DNA of 64,000 nucleotides. Source: JAFGJQ01 sp964495075 (GTDB taxonomy: Bacteria > Planctomycetota > Phycisphaerae > UBA1845). This document shows, in pieces, positions 29,735 through 39,016 of the stretch (position 1 is the stretch's first letter; every line of letters begins with the position of its first letter). The position numbers and the translations under genes are program-made. The notes under the pieces were generated by a model. That model did not search any database, was not told the DNA's origin, and worked only from the letters and a program-made list of their open reading frames with translations. The stretch lies in the NCBI GenBank assembly GCA_964495075.1, contig CAZBUJ010000008.1, forward strand, positions 1 through 64,000, given 5' to 3'.

Positions 29735-31594
29735 TTACTCTGCCTTCTTCCTGTCTTTCTTGTCCTTGCCGCCGAAAAGGCCGTCGATGGCGCGCTTGCC
29801 CGCCTTCAGCGGGTCGTCGACGACTTCGTCGACGGTGGGCGTCCCTTCGGGCATCTGGTCTCCGATCGCCACGTCGAGCCGTGAGACGAGCTCCTGTTTG
29901 CCGGCGCTGACCAGCCCCGTCTTGAACTCGTCCTTCAGACCGTCGACGTCGAAAACCAGCCGCGGATCGTCCGGTGGCCCGACAAGTCGCAACGTGGTCT
30001 TCAGGTTGCTCATCACCTTCAGCGCCTCGTCCGCGGCTCGCGGGTCCAGACCGAAGAACCCGCGGCCCGCCGTGCTCGCCCGCATGTCCTTCGTTTCCAC
30101 GGCCAGACGCAGGTCGATCGTCTCGCGGGTGGCGGTGCCGCTGACCTCCGCTTTGGCCAGTCCGCTCTCGAACCGGACGAGGTTCTGCGGGTTGAGTTCC
30201 GCCTGCAACTCTTTCAGATCCACGTCGCCGATGGTTCCCGCAACGGCCGCCCCGCCTTCGGGCCTGTCGTAGTGACTCGTGATGGTCAGGTCGGTGTCCC
30301 GCTCCTTGGACTTGATCCGGACGACGACGGGGAGCCCCGCCGCGCGGGGCGCGTCACTCAGGTTGGTGCAGGTGATGGTACTGCGTCCGACCTCGCTCGT
30401 CTCGAACGTCACGTCATCGAGTACCGCTTGCCGAACGACAATGCGCGGCGTCGGGCTCACCGCACCGCGGGCGTTCAAATACCCGAGATACGTTTGCGGA
30501 GGGGCGGCCGCCGCCGGCGGCGGCTCGGATTGCGGCAACCACTCCGCCGCTTCCTCGAGTTTCTTCTTGACCTCGTCGGCTTTGCGGAAGAACTCCACCA
30601 GCCGCTCCACGTCCGGGAACTTCAAGCCAAACCGCCCCGGGTCGAACGCGTCGGACGGTTTCCGGTCGGCCGGGGCCCGCCCGTCGAGTACCACGCCCGG
30701 CGATTCGCGCGGCTCGTCGAACGCGAGGCCGGTGAGGGTGACGTCGTCCACAACCAGTCGCCCGCAGGCCAGGCTCCAGAGGCCGGCGTCGGCCGTCATT
30801 CCATCGATTCGGATCCGATTCCGCTGGGGCGCGGCCGGGTCGGTCACCTGGACCCCCGTGGCCTGGACCCGTCCGCTCAGGGCCGACAGGTCGAATCCCT
30901 CCAGCGTCACTTCTGCGCCGTTGGCAGCGGTCAGTTGCCGGGCCACCAACCCGCGGAGCCGATCACCTTTCATGAGATGCAGCCCCACCGCCGAGACGAG
31001 GACGACGACGGCCGCCACCGCCACGCCGGCCAGCCGGACCACCCCGCCCTTCTCCTCGAGCGCGGCGCGGGCGTCCGCCGCTCGCTTGCCCAGAAGGAAC
31101 CAGTCGAGCCACCGGACCCACCTCTTCTGCTGCCAGGCGCTGAACCGGTCGGAGTGCTCCTCGAGCTTCCGCCAGGTCCGGCGGAACACCCGGACGGTCC
31201 GGGCGAGCAAGAGCCCGGCCAGCACCCCCACCAGCGGTCCGAGGAGCGTCGCGCCGGCCACCGCGCAGCGGTTGAAATCAGTGATGCCAATCAGTGGCAC
31301 CGAGGAGAGCCCGTCGAACAGCCCGCCCATATTCTCCTGCCCCCATCGGCCGGCGTAGTACAGGACCGGGGCGGCCGCCAAACACAACGCCCTTCCCACG
31401 CCCGCAAACAGAATGAACGTGCCGAGATGCACTCGGAGGACCAGGACAATAACGAGCAGGGCCACGTGCAGGCCATACCATCCGGGCGTCAAGCCGAACC
31501 AGAAGCCCAGGGTCACCGACAGCACGATGAACGGCGGCGTTACGCGCCCGCGAAGGACTTCCAGGAATTGGCGCAGCGGTTTCGGGATCAGCAT
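29735..31594 (-). CDS. Membrane protein: DUF2062/TIGR03546-like N-terminus fused to an AsmA-like (TIGR03545-like) domain
   Basis: The 619-residue protein starts with a short cytoplasmic helix then FWFGLTPGWYGLHVALLVIVLVLRVHLGTFIL, the DUF2062-like pattern, with further membrane segments up to residue 135 and one at about 190-210. The remainder is periplasmic and AsmA-like: repeated beta strands (GAEVTLEGFDLSALSGRVQATGVQVTDP, VVDDVTLTGLAF, VDLKELQAELN) typical of long lipid-transfer-like proteins. In proteobacteria these two parts are, as I recall, adjacent separate genes, so a fusion is inferred. A role in envelope maintenance is likely but unproven. The lysine-rich tail KKDRKKAE is unusual. 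Confidence 0.68.
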   Translation of the reverse strand: MLIPKPLRQFLEVLRGRVTPPFIVLSVTLGFWFGLTPGWYGLHVALLVIVLVLRVHLGTFILFAGVGRALCLAAAPVLYYAGRWGQENMGGLFDGLSSVPLIGITDFNRCAVAGATLLGPLVGVLAGLLLARTVRVFRRTWRKLEEHSDRFSAWQQKRWVRWLDWFLLGKRAADARAALEEKGGVVRLAGVAVAAVVVLVSAVGLHLMKGDRLRGLVARQLTAANGAEVTLEGFDLSALSGRVQATGVQVTDPAAPQRNRIRIDGMTADAGLWSLACGRLVVDDVTLTGLAFDEPRESPGVVLDGRAPADRKPSDAFDPGRFGLKFPDVERLVEFFRKADEVKKKLEEAAEWLPQSEPPPAAAAPPQTYLGYLNARGAVSPTPRIVVRQAVLDDVTFETSEVGRSTITCTNLSDAPRAAGLPVVVRIKSKERDTDLTITSHYDRPEGGAAVAGTIGDVDLKELQAELNPQNLVRFESGLAKAEVSGTATRETIDLRLAVETKDMRASTAGRGFFGLDPRAADEALKVMSNLKTTLRLVGPPDDPRLVFDVDGLKDEFKTGLVSAGKQELVSRLDVAIGDQMPEGTPTVDEVVDDPLKAGKRAIDGLFGGKDKKDRKKAE

Positions 31595-31759
31595 CGTTCA
31601 GACTCCACCTGGCGATGGTGGCGGACCCCTGCTTCCGCACGGCTCGCCGTTGGGGCCATTCATTCGCTCAATTCGACCGGGGAAGCCGTCGGCCCGGCAC
31701 CTCGACGGCACACGGGGCATAGCGTAGTGGATGTGCCGCTTGAAGGCCAACGGGCGGGA

Positions 31760-32443
31760 TCAATAACCCCCGTAGCGTATGGTCCCGCAGCCCCCGACGC
31801 CGAAGGAACGGGTGGTGGTGCTCGCCCCGAGCGGCCGGGTCAGCGAGGCCAGCGTACCCGGGGTGCGCGGAACGTAGGGAGCCGCGGTCATGGGGCGGCT
31901 CAGCGGCGACGACATCGCGGCGCCGCCGTGGTGGATGGTCCCGACACCGGTGAACGGGTGGGTGAGGGAGCTGGTCCCCAGCGGTCGGGTCGACGACACC
32001 AGCGGACTCGACGGTCGGCTCCAATGCGGGGTGATGGCTCCTCGTGGCGGCGCGGCGGTCGCGTACGGACTCCGGTAGGGGTTCGAGTAGCGGAGCGTCC
32101 CCGGGGTGCGCTGGGACACCTGCGCCGCGCGCCCGCCGAAGAAGTTCGACCCCGTGGCCATGCTGGCCCCCCGCACCTCTGACGGGAGCATGCCGGACGC
32201 CATCCGGTTGTACCGCTGCTCGGACGGCAACGCCCGCCAGGACGAACTGACGGACGCACTTCCCGTTCCCCCGTAACGGATCGAACCCGCCTGCCCGGCG
32301 GCGGCCAGCCCCAGGTTCAGCAGGCTCCGCGTGGCTGACGTCGCCGGTACGATCTGGCCGACGGCGGGGCGGTGCACGGCGCCCAGCCCGCCGACGACGG
32401 CCATCGCGATCATCAGACGCCCGAGATGCTCTGGCCGGTGCAT
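31760..32443 (-). CDS. Secreted Ser/Pro/Gly-rich protein of unknown function
   Basis: The 227-residue protein starts at ATG 32443 with a signal-peptide-like segment (MIAMAVVGGLGAVHRPAVGQ). The mature part is low-complexity, with RTPGTLRY / RTPGTLASLTRPLG / SSTRPLGTSSLT / GTIHHGG and GTIRYGG repeats, likely disordered or beta-rich. It follows the DUF2092 gene by 61 bases on the same strand and is probably cotranscribed. In-frame codons upstream of 32443 overlap the end of that gene and are not likely translated. Confidence 0.6.
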   Translation of the reverse strand: MHRPEHLGRLMIAMAVVGGLGAVHRPAVGQIVPATSATRSLLNLGLAAAGQAGSIRYGGTGSASVSSSWRALPSEQRYNRMASGMLPSEVRGASMATGSNFFGGRAAQVSQRTPGTLRYSNPYRSPYATAAPPRGAITPHWSRPSSPLVSSTRPLGTSSLTHPFTGVGTIHHGGAAMSSPLSRPMTAAPYVPRTPGTLASLTRPLGASTTTRSFGVGGCGTIRYGGY

Positions 32444-32504
32444 CGCCTGCTCTCCGCCGGAGAACGTCGATTCGCGCCGCGGCCCGCCGTGGCCGCCCGC
32501 GACC

Positions 32505-33320
32505 TCACGGTGCCTTCTCCCCGGCATCCGGTGGAACGCCTTCCGCTCCGCCCGACGCGCCGGTGCCCCCGGCCGGCTTCAGTTCGATTTCCCTCGCCCC
32601 GGCGGGCGGGTCGAAGGAAAACGTCTGATGAGGGATCCCGGACGACAGATCCCACTTGTCCAACAGCGCGACGAACTGCGGCTGCCCCGGCATGGCCTTA
32701 TAGGTAATGACGATCTTGCGCGGGACCGGCGGGGCCTCCTCCTGGATCCAGATCTGCCAGTCCAGGCCGCGCTGTTGAAATGCCAGGTGGTGGCACTTGT
32801 CACCGCCCACGTGGTGCAGACCCATGTAGCGACCCGCCTCGACGTCGTGGACGAGCGTGGCGTAGGGATCGGCAAAAAGCAGGTCGGACAGCGGCATCGC
32901 CACGCGGAAGTACTGCGCTATATAGTCCAGCATCTCGTCGATGTTGCCGGGCACTTTCAACTTGCCATAAACGTTCTCGATCCGGTCAAGAACCGTCAGG
33001 GTGTCGACGCTATAGTAGATCTTCTCGTTGGTCAGGTCGCCCTGGAAGTCGGCCACGACCCGGCACGGACGGCTGACCCACAGACGCCCCCTGGTTTCGA
33101 ACTGGACCTTCTGCCCGAACTCGAGAACCTCGTCCCGCCACTCGATCACCTCGAAACTGAAGTGCTCCGCCCGGGGGAGGGCGTGGCTCTTCGGTCGCCG
33201 GGCGGGGGGGGCCTTGGGATCGACGGGGGGTGGGGGCGAGGCGGCCGCGGCGCCGGGCGCCGGCCCCACCAGCAGGGTCATCGACAACACCGCCACGCTC
33301 ACCACGCGCCGCGCTACCAT
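32505..33320 (-). CDS. DUF2092 family periplasmic protein
   Basis: The 271-residue protein has a signal peptide ending near PAPGAAAAS. Its mature domain has the DUF2092 pattern: EVLEFGQKVQFETRGRLWVSRPCRVVADF, YYSVDTLTVLDRIENVYGKLKVPGNIDEMLDY, CHHLAFQQRGLDWQIWIQ and PRKIVITYK. The fold resembles LolA/RseB-type lipoprotein-binding proteins, but no function is established. Of two ATGs, 33320 is preferred because AGGAG lies eight bases upstream, against two bases for 33326. The C-terminal 25 residues are Gly/Pro-rich. Confidence 0.85.
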   Translation of the reverse strand: MVARRVVSVAVLSMTLLVGPAPGAAAASPPPPVDPKAPPARRPKSHALPRAEHFSFEVIEWRDEVLEFGQKVQFETRGRLWVSRPCRVVADFQGDLTNEKIYYSVDTLTVLDRIENVYGKLKVPGNIDEMLDYIAQYFRVAMPLSDLLFADPYATLVHDVEAGRYMGLHHVGGDKCHHLAFQQRGLDWQIWIQEEAPPVPRKIVITYKAMPGQPQFVALLDKWDLSSGIPHQTFSFDPPAGAREIELKPAGGTGASGGAEGVPPDAGEKAP

Positions 33321-33470
33321 GCTCATATCTCCTGTGAGACGGAACGATCATCCCCGAACACCGGCCTGACCCCGACCTCGACCGGTCACTGTACACAACC
33401 GCCGTATTCTATCCGACCCGCCGCGTCGTAGCCAATCGATGCCCGGCATTCGGCCGCCGACCGACCGCGG

Positions 33471-36400
33471 TCAGAATAGCCGCATGAATGCCGCGGCGTC
33501 CCGCAGGTCACAATCGCCGTCGCCGTCCATGCCGGCCGGCCCACAGCCGGTGTCGAGCGGCACACCGGGTCCGCCGAGACAGTTCACGAAAAGCGGGACA
33601 TCGGCGGCGTCGACGTCGCCGTCCCCGTCCATGTCGCCGGGAACCGCCGTCGGCTGCCGTTCGTAAGCGCCCATGTCCACCACCGGCGGCGTGCCGTGCC
33701 CGGGATCCGGATCGACGGTCGGATCGTCGTAGTAGCGGCTCAGACCGTCGAGGTCGGTCGTCACGTCGCCCGGCACGGTGTCGTTGTCTCCGGCGTCGAC
33801 CGCTGGCGAGCCGGCCGACAGATGCAGATCGTCATCGGGCGTACCGAGGACGTCGTCGGCGCCGTCCGCGTCGACGAACAACGGGTCGTCACCGTGGTTG
33901 CCGACCCCGCCGAGGTCACCGGTCCACCCTTGCACGCAGGAGTAGTCCACGGTGATCGGATCCGCGTCGAGTTGTGCGGCCTGGTCCATCACACCATCGC
34001 CGACGTTGCCCCACACGATGCAGTTTGCCAGCGCCGGGCTCCATCCGCCGACACCATAGACGCCACCGTGCCCCTGCACGCCCTCGTTGCCGGCGAACGT
34101 GCAGTTGATGAACCACGGCTCGCCCGTCGCGTAGCCGTACACCGCACCGCCCTGCCAGTCGGTGACGTTGCCGGAGAACAGGCAATTGACCAGGGTCGGG
34201 TTGCTTCTTCCATAGATGTACATCCCCCCGCCTTGGTACTCACCCGTGTTGCCGATGACGGCGCAGTTGGTGTAGATCGTCTCCGCGCGGGCGTCGCTGA
34301 TCCCGCCCGCGTTCTGGGACTCGTTGTTGAGGAACAGGCAGTCGGTCACGACGGGATACGCCGTCTGCACAAGGCCCAGCGTGGCAAGCCCGCCGCCGCT
34401 GTAACCGGCCAAGTTGCGGACGAAGGTGCATCGCTCGATGACCGCGTCGCTGCCGTAGTGGTTGAAGACGCCACCGCCATAGCCCAGATTCGCGTCGTCA
34501 TTCCCCGCCACGTTCGCCTCGAAGTGACAGTCCTCGATCCGGGGGGACGCGTAATCGTTGTAGATGCCGGCGCCGTCGCGAGCCGCGTAGTTGGCAACCA
34601 CACGACAGTTGATCAACCGGAACGAACCTCCATCCGCGTGGATACCTCCCCCGTCGTCGTCGGGTTCCGGCGCGTTGGCGTATCCGCCGGTGATGGTGAA
34701 GCCGTCGACCCGGGTGGCGTCGTCGGTGCCGATCGCGGTGAGCACGTGGTAGCTGTTCTCGCCGTGGGTCGCGTCGATCACGCCGGGCGTGTCGTTGCCG
34801 GCGAGGTCGCCGCTGAGCGCGGTGTGGTGGACGCCCGGGTCGCGTTCGTCCGGGTCGGGCGATCCGACACCGGCGTAGCCGCCCAGCAGCTTCACGCCGC
34901 TGCGCAACTCGAAGGATTCCGACCGATCACCGGTGGCCGACGGCGTGTAGGTCCCCGCCGCCACACGGATCTCTTCGACATGGGCGTGTTCCCGGGCGAT
35001 CCACAGGGCGGTGCGGACCTGCGTGTACGCGTTCGACCAGTCGCCGCCGTGATGGTCGCCCGTGGCGTCCGCGTCGACGTAGAGAACGGCGGTCACGGGA
35101 TCGTTCTCGATCTCGCGGGCGTTGATGCCGGCCGCGGCGATGTCCGGCCCCTCGACCCGGAAGAAAGCCTCGCCGACGAGGTTGTCGCCGTCTTCGGCCG
35201 CCGCCAGAACGACAGGGTGCGGCACGTCGTAGTCTTCCGGCGTGAAGGCCAGCGCCGCGCCCGACTCGACGGACAGGTCGGCGTCGCCCCACGCGCGCTC
35301 GACGGTGACGATCACGAGTTCCGCCGGAGGCTGGGCGAGGGCCACGGTGACGCCGACCGAGCCGCCCTCGTCGATCGCCACGTCGTCCGCGCTGAGGATG
35401 AACGCCTGGTCGGGTCCCTCGAACGCCCCGCAATCCACCGTGCCGTCCGCGATGCGGGTCTCGTTGTCCAGGTCGGAAACGAGCGATTCGGGCACCGCCG
35501 CGTTATCGCCGCCGTCAACGCACGGCGAACCCGGCAACAGCCGGAGGTTGTCGTCGGGCGTCCCGCTGATGTTGTCCGGGCCGTCGGGATCGCAGAAGAG
35601 CGGATCCTCGTCGAAGTTCCCGGTGCCGCCGAGCGCCCCGGTCCACCCCTGCAGGCAGGTGTAGTTGATGACGGGATAGGCGCCGCTGATCTGGGCGGAT
35701 TCATCGGTGCCGCCCGGGTCTCGATTGGCCCACAGGACGCAGTTCGTCAACTCCGGCGCGCTGCTCTGAATGCTCCGGATCCCACCGACATCATTGACCG
35801 CCGTGTTGGCGTAGAAGGTGCAATTGATCATCACCGGCGAGCTGCCGGCGGCGGCTCCCTGGTTGGCCATCGCGCCCCCCCGATTCGCCTGGTTCGCGGT
35901 GTAGAGGCAGTTGTAAACCAGGGCGTTGCTGCTGTTGTTGAACATCGCCCCGCCGTCGCCCGCTTCAGCGACGTTCCCGGCGAAGATGCAATGGGACAGC
36001 GCGGGATGGCAATCACTGTTGTACATCGCCCCCCCGCCACCGGTCGCCCGGTTGTCCGCGAACGTGCAGCGCGTGAAGTTGGCGTCGGCACGGTAGTTCC
36101 GCACCGCGGCACCGTACGCATAGGACCCGTGCTGCCCGTTCTCGACGAACGTGCAGCCGACGTAGGACGGCGTGCTGTCCTGATGAGTCGCGCCGCCGCC
36201 GTCGTCCTCCGAGCTGTTTCGCGCGATCGCGCAATGAAGAAACCGCGGGCTGCCGTTGCGACAGAAAATCCCGCCGCCTTCGGTGCCGCTCCTATTCGCC
36301 TCGATCCGGCAGTTGGCGATGGTCGGGCCGGCGTTGAAGATGTTCACGCCGCCGCCTTTATTGAACGGGTAGGAGCCACGGGCGTTCCCGCCGCGGATCA

Positions 36401-38651
36401 CGAAACCGTCGAGCACGGCCGTCTCGTCGCAGTTGTCCGCGATGACGACGTTGCTGCTGTTGTCCTCGTAGTTGCTGAACCCCACGGCGTCGTCCCCGTT
36501 CAGGTCGCCGGAGAGCACGGTCACGTTTGTTTCCGGGTCGCGCTGATCGAGTTCCGTCTCGCCACCCGCGAAGCCGCCGTACACCGCCGTCCCGCTGACG
36601 AGTTGGAACCCCCTGTTCGAGTCACCGGTCCCGCGATCCGGCCGGTAGGTCCCGGCCGCCACCCAGACTTCGGCCGCCGCATCATCCAGCCCGTCCCGGA
36701 GGTCCTGATACGCCGTGCCCCAACCGGTACCGTCGCCGCCCGGCGCGGCCGAGGCGTCGACGTAGCGTCGCGGCGTACTGGGCAGGATGCGCACCGACGG
36801 GTCCCCGTAGATGTTGAAGGCCAGCATGTTCATCCAGCGCTCGCTCGACGACACGATGAGCCTCTGCTTGAGGCTGTGCAACGCGCGGCTCGCCTCCAGC
36901 CGCGCCGCGACGACACGATAGGCGAACTCGTACGCCATCCCTGCGTTGCTGGCCGATCCGGCGAACGACGACTCGCCCTGGATATACCATGACTGGCGTG
37001 TTGCACCGATCGTTGCGATCCCGCCGTGCCGGAGCAACGCGTAGCTCAGGTTGTCGTCGTCCTCGGGTAACGCGTTGTTGCACGAGGCCTGAAACGCCAG
37101 CGCCGGGTAGTCGTCGTTGAGATACTGCGTGTCGTACGAGGTCATGATGTCCACCGCCACCGTCGGGGAACCGTGGGTCCACCACACCACCAGCCCGAAC
37201 GGATTGGCGCTCCACACGTCCGTTACCGTGGTGACGGTGCACGGCGTAGTCTCCGGTGGTTGGGGCAGTCCATAGTCATCGTCGTACACGCGATGCGACG
37301 GCCAGCTTCGTGGCACCAGGATCTCGCCGCGGATGCGCTCGCCCAACGGATAGCCCGCCGTCCAATCGTCGCTCGCCTTCATGGGGAGCAGCACGTTTCG
37401 CCGCCAGTCGGTCGAGCCCGGCTCCTCCAGTTCGTACTCGATGGTCTTGGCCAGGATCACATCGAGATCGGACTCGATCCCGTAGTACGGGATCCGGCCC
37501 ACGAGGACTTCGGCGTATCGATCGATCGCGCCGAAATCCCCGTAGTACTCGCCGTAGTGGCCGTCGCCGTCCGCATCCCAGTTGCTGGTCAGATCCGCGT
37601 AGTACCAGTCGGAGGGCGACTCCTGGGGATCACCCACCCCGAATCGCGGCCAGAGCATCTTCATCGGAACCGCTGTCGTCGGGTCGCTGGCCGTGGGCGA
37701 CGGGTCGCCGATCAGCAGCACGAACTCGAGGTTGTCGTCGAGGTAATGTGCCTGCAGCCAGGCCCGGATGTTCTCGGCTGCGGCGTCGCCCGTGCCGCCG
37801 CCCCATGAGCCTTCGGTCACCACGTGCACGTCAAATCCCTGGGCCGCCTTATGGGCGGCGAAGTTGACGAGTTCCGACGACGCCGCCTGGATGGCGGACG
37901 TCGTGATGATCGCGTAGCCGGGCAGTCCGCGGGCGCGTCCGCCGGGCATGCCGCCGGCGGTCGCCATCTGGAAGTACGTCGTTCGGGCCGCCGGGTGGTT
38001 GATCGCGAGACGCCCCACCGCCCGATCGGCAATGTCATCCGCCAGCGCCGACACCTCCGCGGCACCCAGTGCCTGGGTCTGACACTCGACCACAACGTCG
38101 CCGTCCAGCAGCCGCATCAGCATCCGGGACGACGGATTGTAGCGCACCAGCGGCACGGCCAGTTGGGCGAGCTTCCACTGCCGCAGGCGACCCGCGTTGA
38201 GGATCCGCAGGTGGGCCGCCGGCCACAGCGCGTTGGTGCCGTACACCGCCACGTCGCGTCCGTCCACGATGTCGGCTCCCGGCGGCCACGCCACCAGCGC
38301 CTGCTCACCGACCCACGTCGCCATCGGGGGCGTCGGCTCGACGGCCCAGGTCCCATCCACCGGCGCGAACACCGCCCGCACGAGTTTCGCGTGCAGCGTG
38401 GCGAGGTCCGCGTCCGGCGGCAACGCCACCGTGACCACCTGCCACGGCACGGCCGGCTCACCGGCGCGGCTCACCCATTGCACGTCGTCGCCGGTGAACA
38501 CGGCCACGCCGCCGGGTGTCTTTTCGATCTTCACGGTGCTGACGTCCACGATGGCCCGGGTCTCGCCGGCCACACCCGATCCGGTCACCGTCAACGTCGC
38601 GGCCTGCGCCCCTGCCGAGACCACCAGCGCCAAAATCAGTGTGATGCGCAT
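33471..38651 (-). CDS. Giant secreted C25 (gingipain-type) peptidase with two beta-helix regions and dockerin-like tail
   Basis: The 1726-residue exoprotein starts with a signal peptide (MRITLILALVVSAGAQA). A caspase-like C25 domain spans about 245-620, with catalytic H493 in WWTHGSP and C524 in QASCNNA, 31 residues apart as in gingipains. A first right-handed beta-helix runs about 630-1070 (YVDASAAPGGDGTGWGTAYQDL..., IANCRIEANRSGTEGGGIF). A Calx-beta-like module spans about 1080-1185. A second beta-helix runs about 1190-1640 (LYVDADATGDHHGGDWSNAYTQV). The last 60 residues hold two Ca-loop motifs (GDMDGDGDVDAADV; GMDGDGDCDLRDA). It is predicted to be a secreted Cys protease with surface or carbohydrate attachment. 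AAGGG precedes ATG 38651. Confidence 0.88.
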   Translation of the reverse strand: MRITLILALVVSAGAQAATLTVTGSGVAGETRAIVDVSTVKIEKTPGGVAVFTGDDVQWVSRAGEPAVPWQVVTVALPPDADLATLHAKLVRAVFAPVDGTWAVEPTPPMATWVGEQALVAWPPGADIVDGRDVAVYGTNALWPAAHLRILNAGRLRQWKLAQLAVPLVRYNPSSRMLMRLLDGDVVVECQTQALGAAEVSALADDIADRAVGRLAINHPAARTTYFQMATAGGMPGGRARGLPGYAIITTSAIQAASSELVNFAAHKAAQGFDVHVVTEGSWGGGTGDAAAENIRAWLQAHYLDDNLEFVLLIGDPSPTASDPTTAVPMKMLWPRFGVGDPQESPSDWYYADLTSNWDADGDGHYGEYYGDFGAIDRYAEVLVGRIPYYGIESDLDVILAKTIEYELEEPGSTDWRRNVLLPMKASDDWTAGYPLGERIRGEILVPRSWPSHRVYDDDYGLPQPPETTPCTVTTVTDVWSANPFGLVVWWTHGSPTVAVDIMTSYDTQYLNDDYPALAFQASCNNALPEDDDNLSYALLRHGGIATIGATRQSWYIQGESSFAGSASNAGMAYEFAYRVVAARLEASRALHSLKQRLIVSSSERWMNMLAFNIYGDPSVRILPSTPRRYVDASAAPGGDGTGWGTAYQDLRDGLDDAAAEVWVAAGTYRPDRGTGDSNRGFQLVSGTAVYGGFAGGETELDQRDPETNVTVLSGDLNGDDAVGFSNYEDNSSNVVIADNCDETAVLDGFVIRGGNARGSYPFNKGGGVNIFNAGPTIANCRIEANRSGTEGGGIFCRNGSPRFLHCAIARNSSEDDGGGATHQDSTPSYVGCTFVENGQHGSYAYGAAVRNYRADANFTRCTFADNRATGGGGAMYNSDCHPALSHCIFAGNVAEAGDGGAMFNNSSNALVYNCLYTANQANRGGAMANQGAAAGSSPVMINCTFYANTAVNDVGGIRSIQSSAPELTNCVLWANRDPGGTDESAQISGAYPVINYTCLQGWTGALGGTGNFDEDPLFCDPDGPDNISGTPDDNLRLLPGSPCVDGGDNAAVPESLVSDLDNETRIADGTVDCGAFEGPDQAFILSADDVAIDEGGSVGVTVALAQPPAELVIVTVERAWGDADLSVESGAALAFTPEDYDVPHPVVLAAAEDGDNLVGEAFFRVEGPDIAAAGINAREIENDPVTAVLYVDADATGDHHGGDWSNAYTQVRTALWIAREHAHVEEIRVAAGTYTPSATGDRSESFELRSGVKLLGGYAGVGSPDPDERDPGVHHTALSGDLAGNDTPGVIDATHGENSYHVLTAIGTDDATRVDGFTITGGYANAPEPDDDGGGIHADGGSFRLINCRVVANYAARDGAGIYNDYASPRIEDCHFEANVAGNDDANLGYGGGVFNHYGSDAVIERCTFVRNLAGYSGGGLATLGLVQTAYPVVTDCLFLNNESQNAGGISDARAETIYTNCAVIGNTGEYQGGGMYIYGRSNPTLVNCLFSGNVTDWQGGAVYGYATGEPWFINCTFAGNEGVQGHGGVYGVGGWSPALANCIVWGNVGDGVMDQAAQLDADPITVDYSCVQGWTGDLGGVGNHGDDPLFVDADGADDVLGTPDDDLHLSAGSPAVDAGDNDTVPGDVTTDLDGLSRYYDDPTVDPDPGHGTPPVVDMGAYERQPTAVPGDMDGDGDVDAADVPLFVNCLGGPGVPLDTGCGPAGMDGDGDCDLRDAAAFMRLF

Positions 38652-39016
38652 TTCCCTGCCCTTTCACGTTGTGACGCGTGCTGGTGCGCCGGCCCACGCC
38701 GCCCGGGCGCGCCGTGCCCGCCGATCGAACATCGCCGCCGGTGCGCGATCGATACGGTGCCTCCCCACGTGCCGTACACAACCGCCCCGATCATCTCACA
38801 CGTGCCGCGATTCGGAGCCGGTGTTCACCGCGTGAGCGTGGCCAACGGGCCTGCGGGGCGGCGCCACGCCGCGACCGGCGGGGGCGCACCACAATCAAAT
38901 GTAAGTACGTGAGAACAAAAGGCTTGTCGCGGGATTCGAGCCACCATCCCCGCGTCACGGATCACCGCTCGCGCCGGCGGTCGGGATCAAGCCTGAACGC
39001 GCACGGCGCCGTCACC
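38652..39016. other. Intergenic region between two exoprotein genes
   Basis: The 365-bp spacer lies upstream of the C25 peptidase gene and downstream of the FG-GAP protein gene (both minus strand). It should carry the C25 promoter. No coding segment or convincing hairpin with a T-run was found. Confidence 0.5.
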
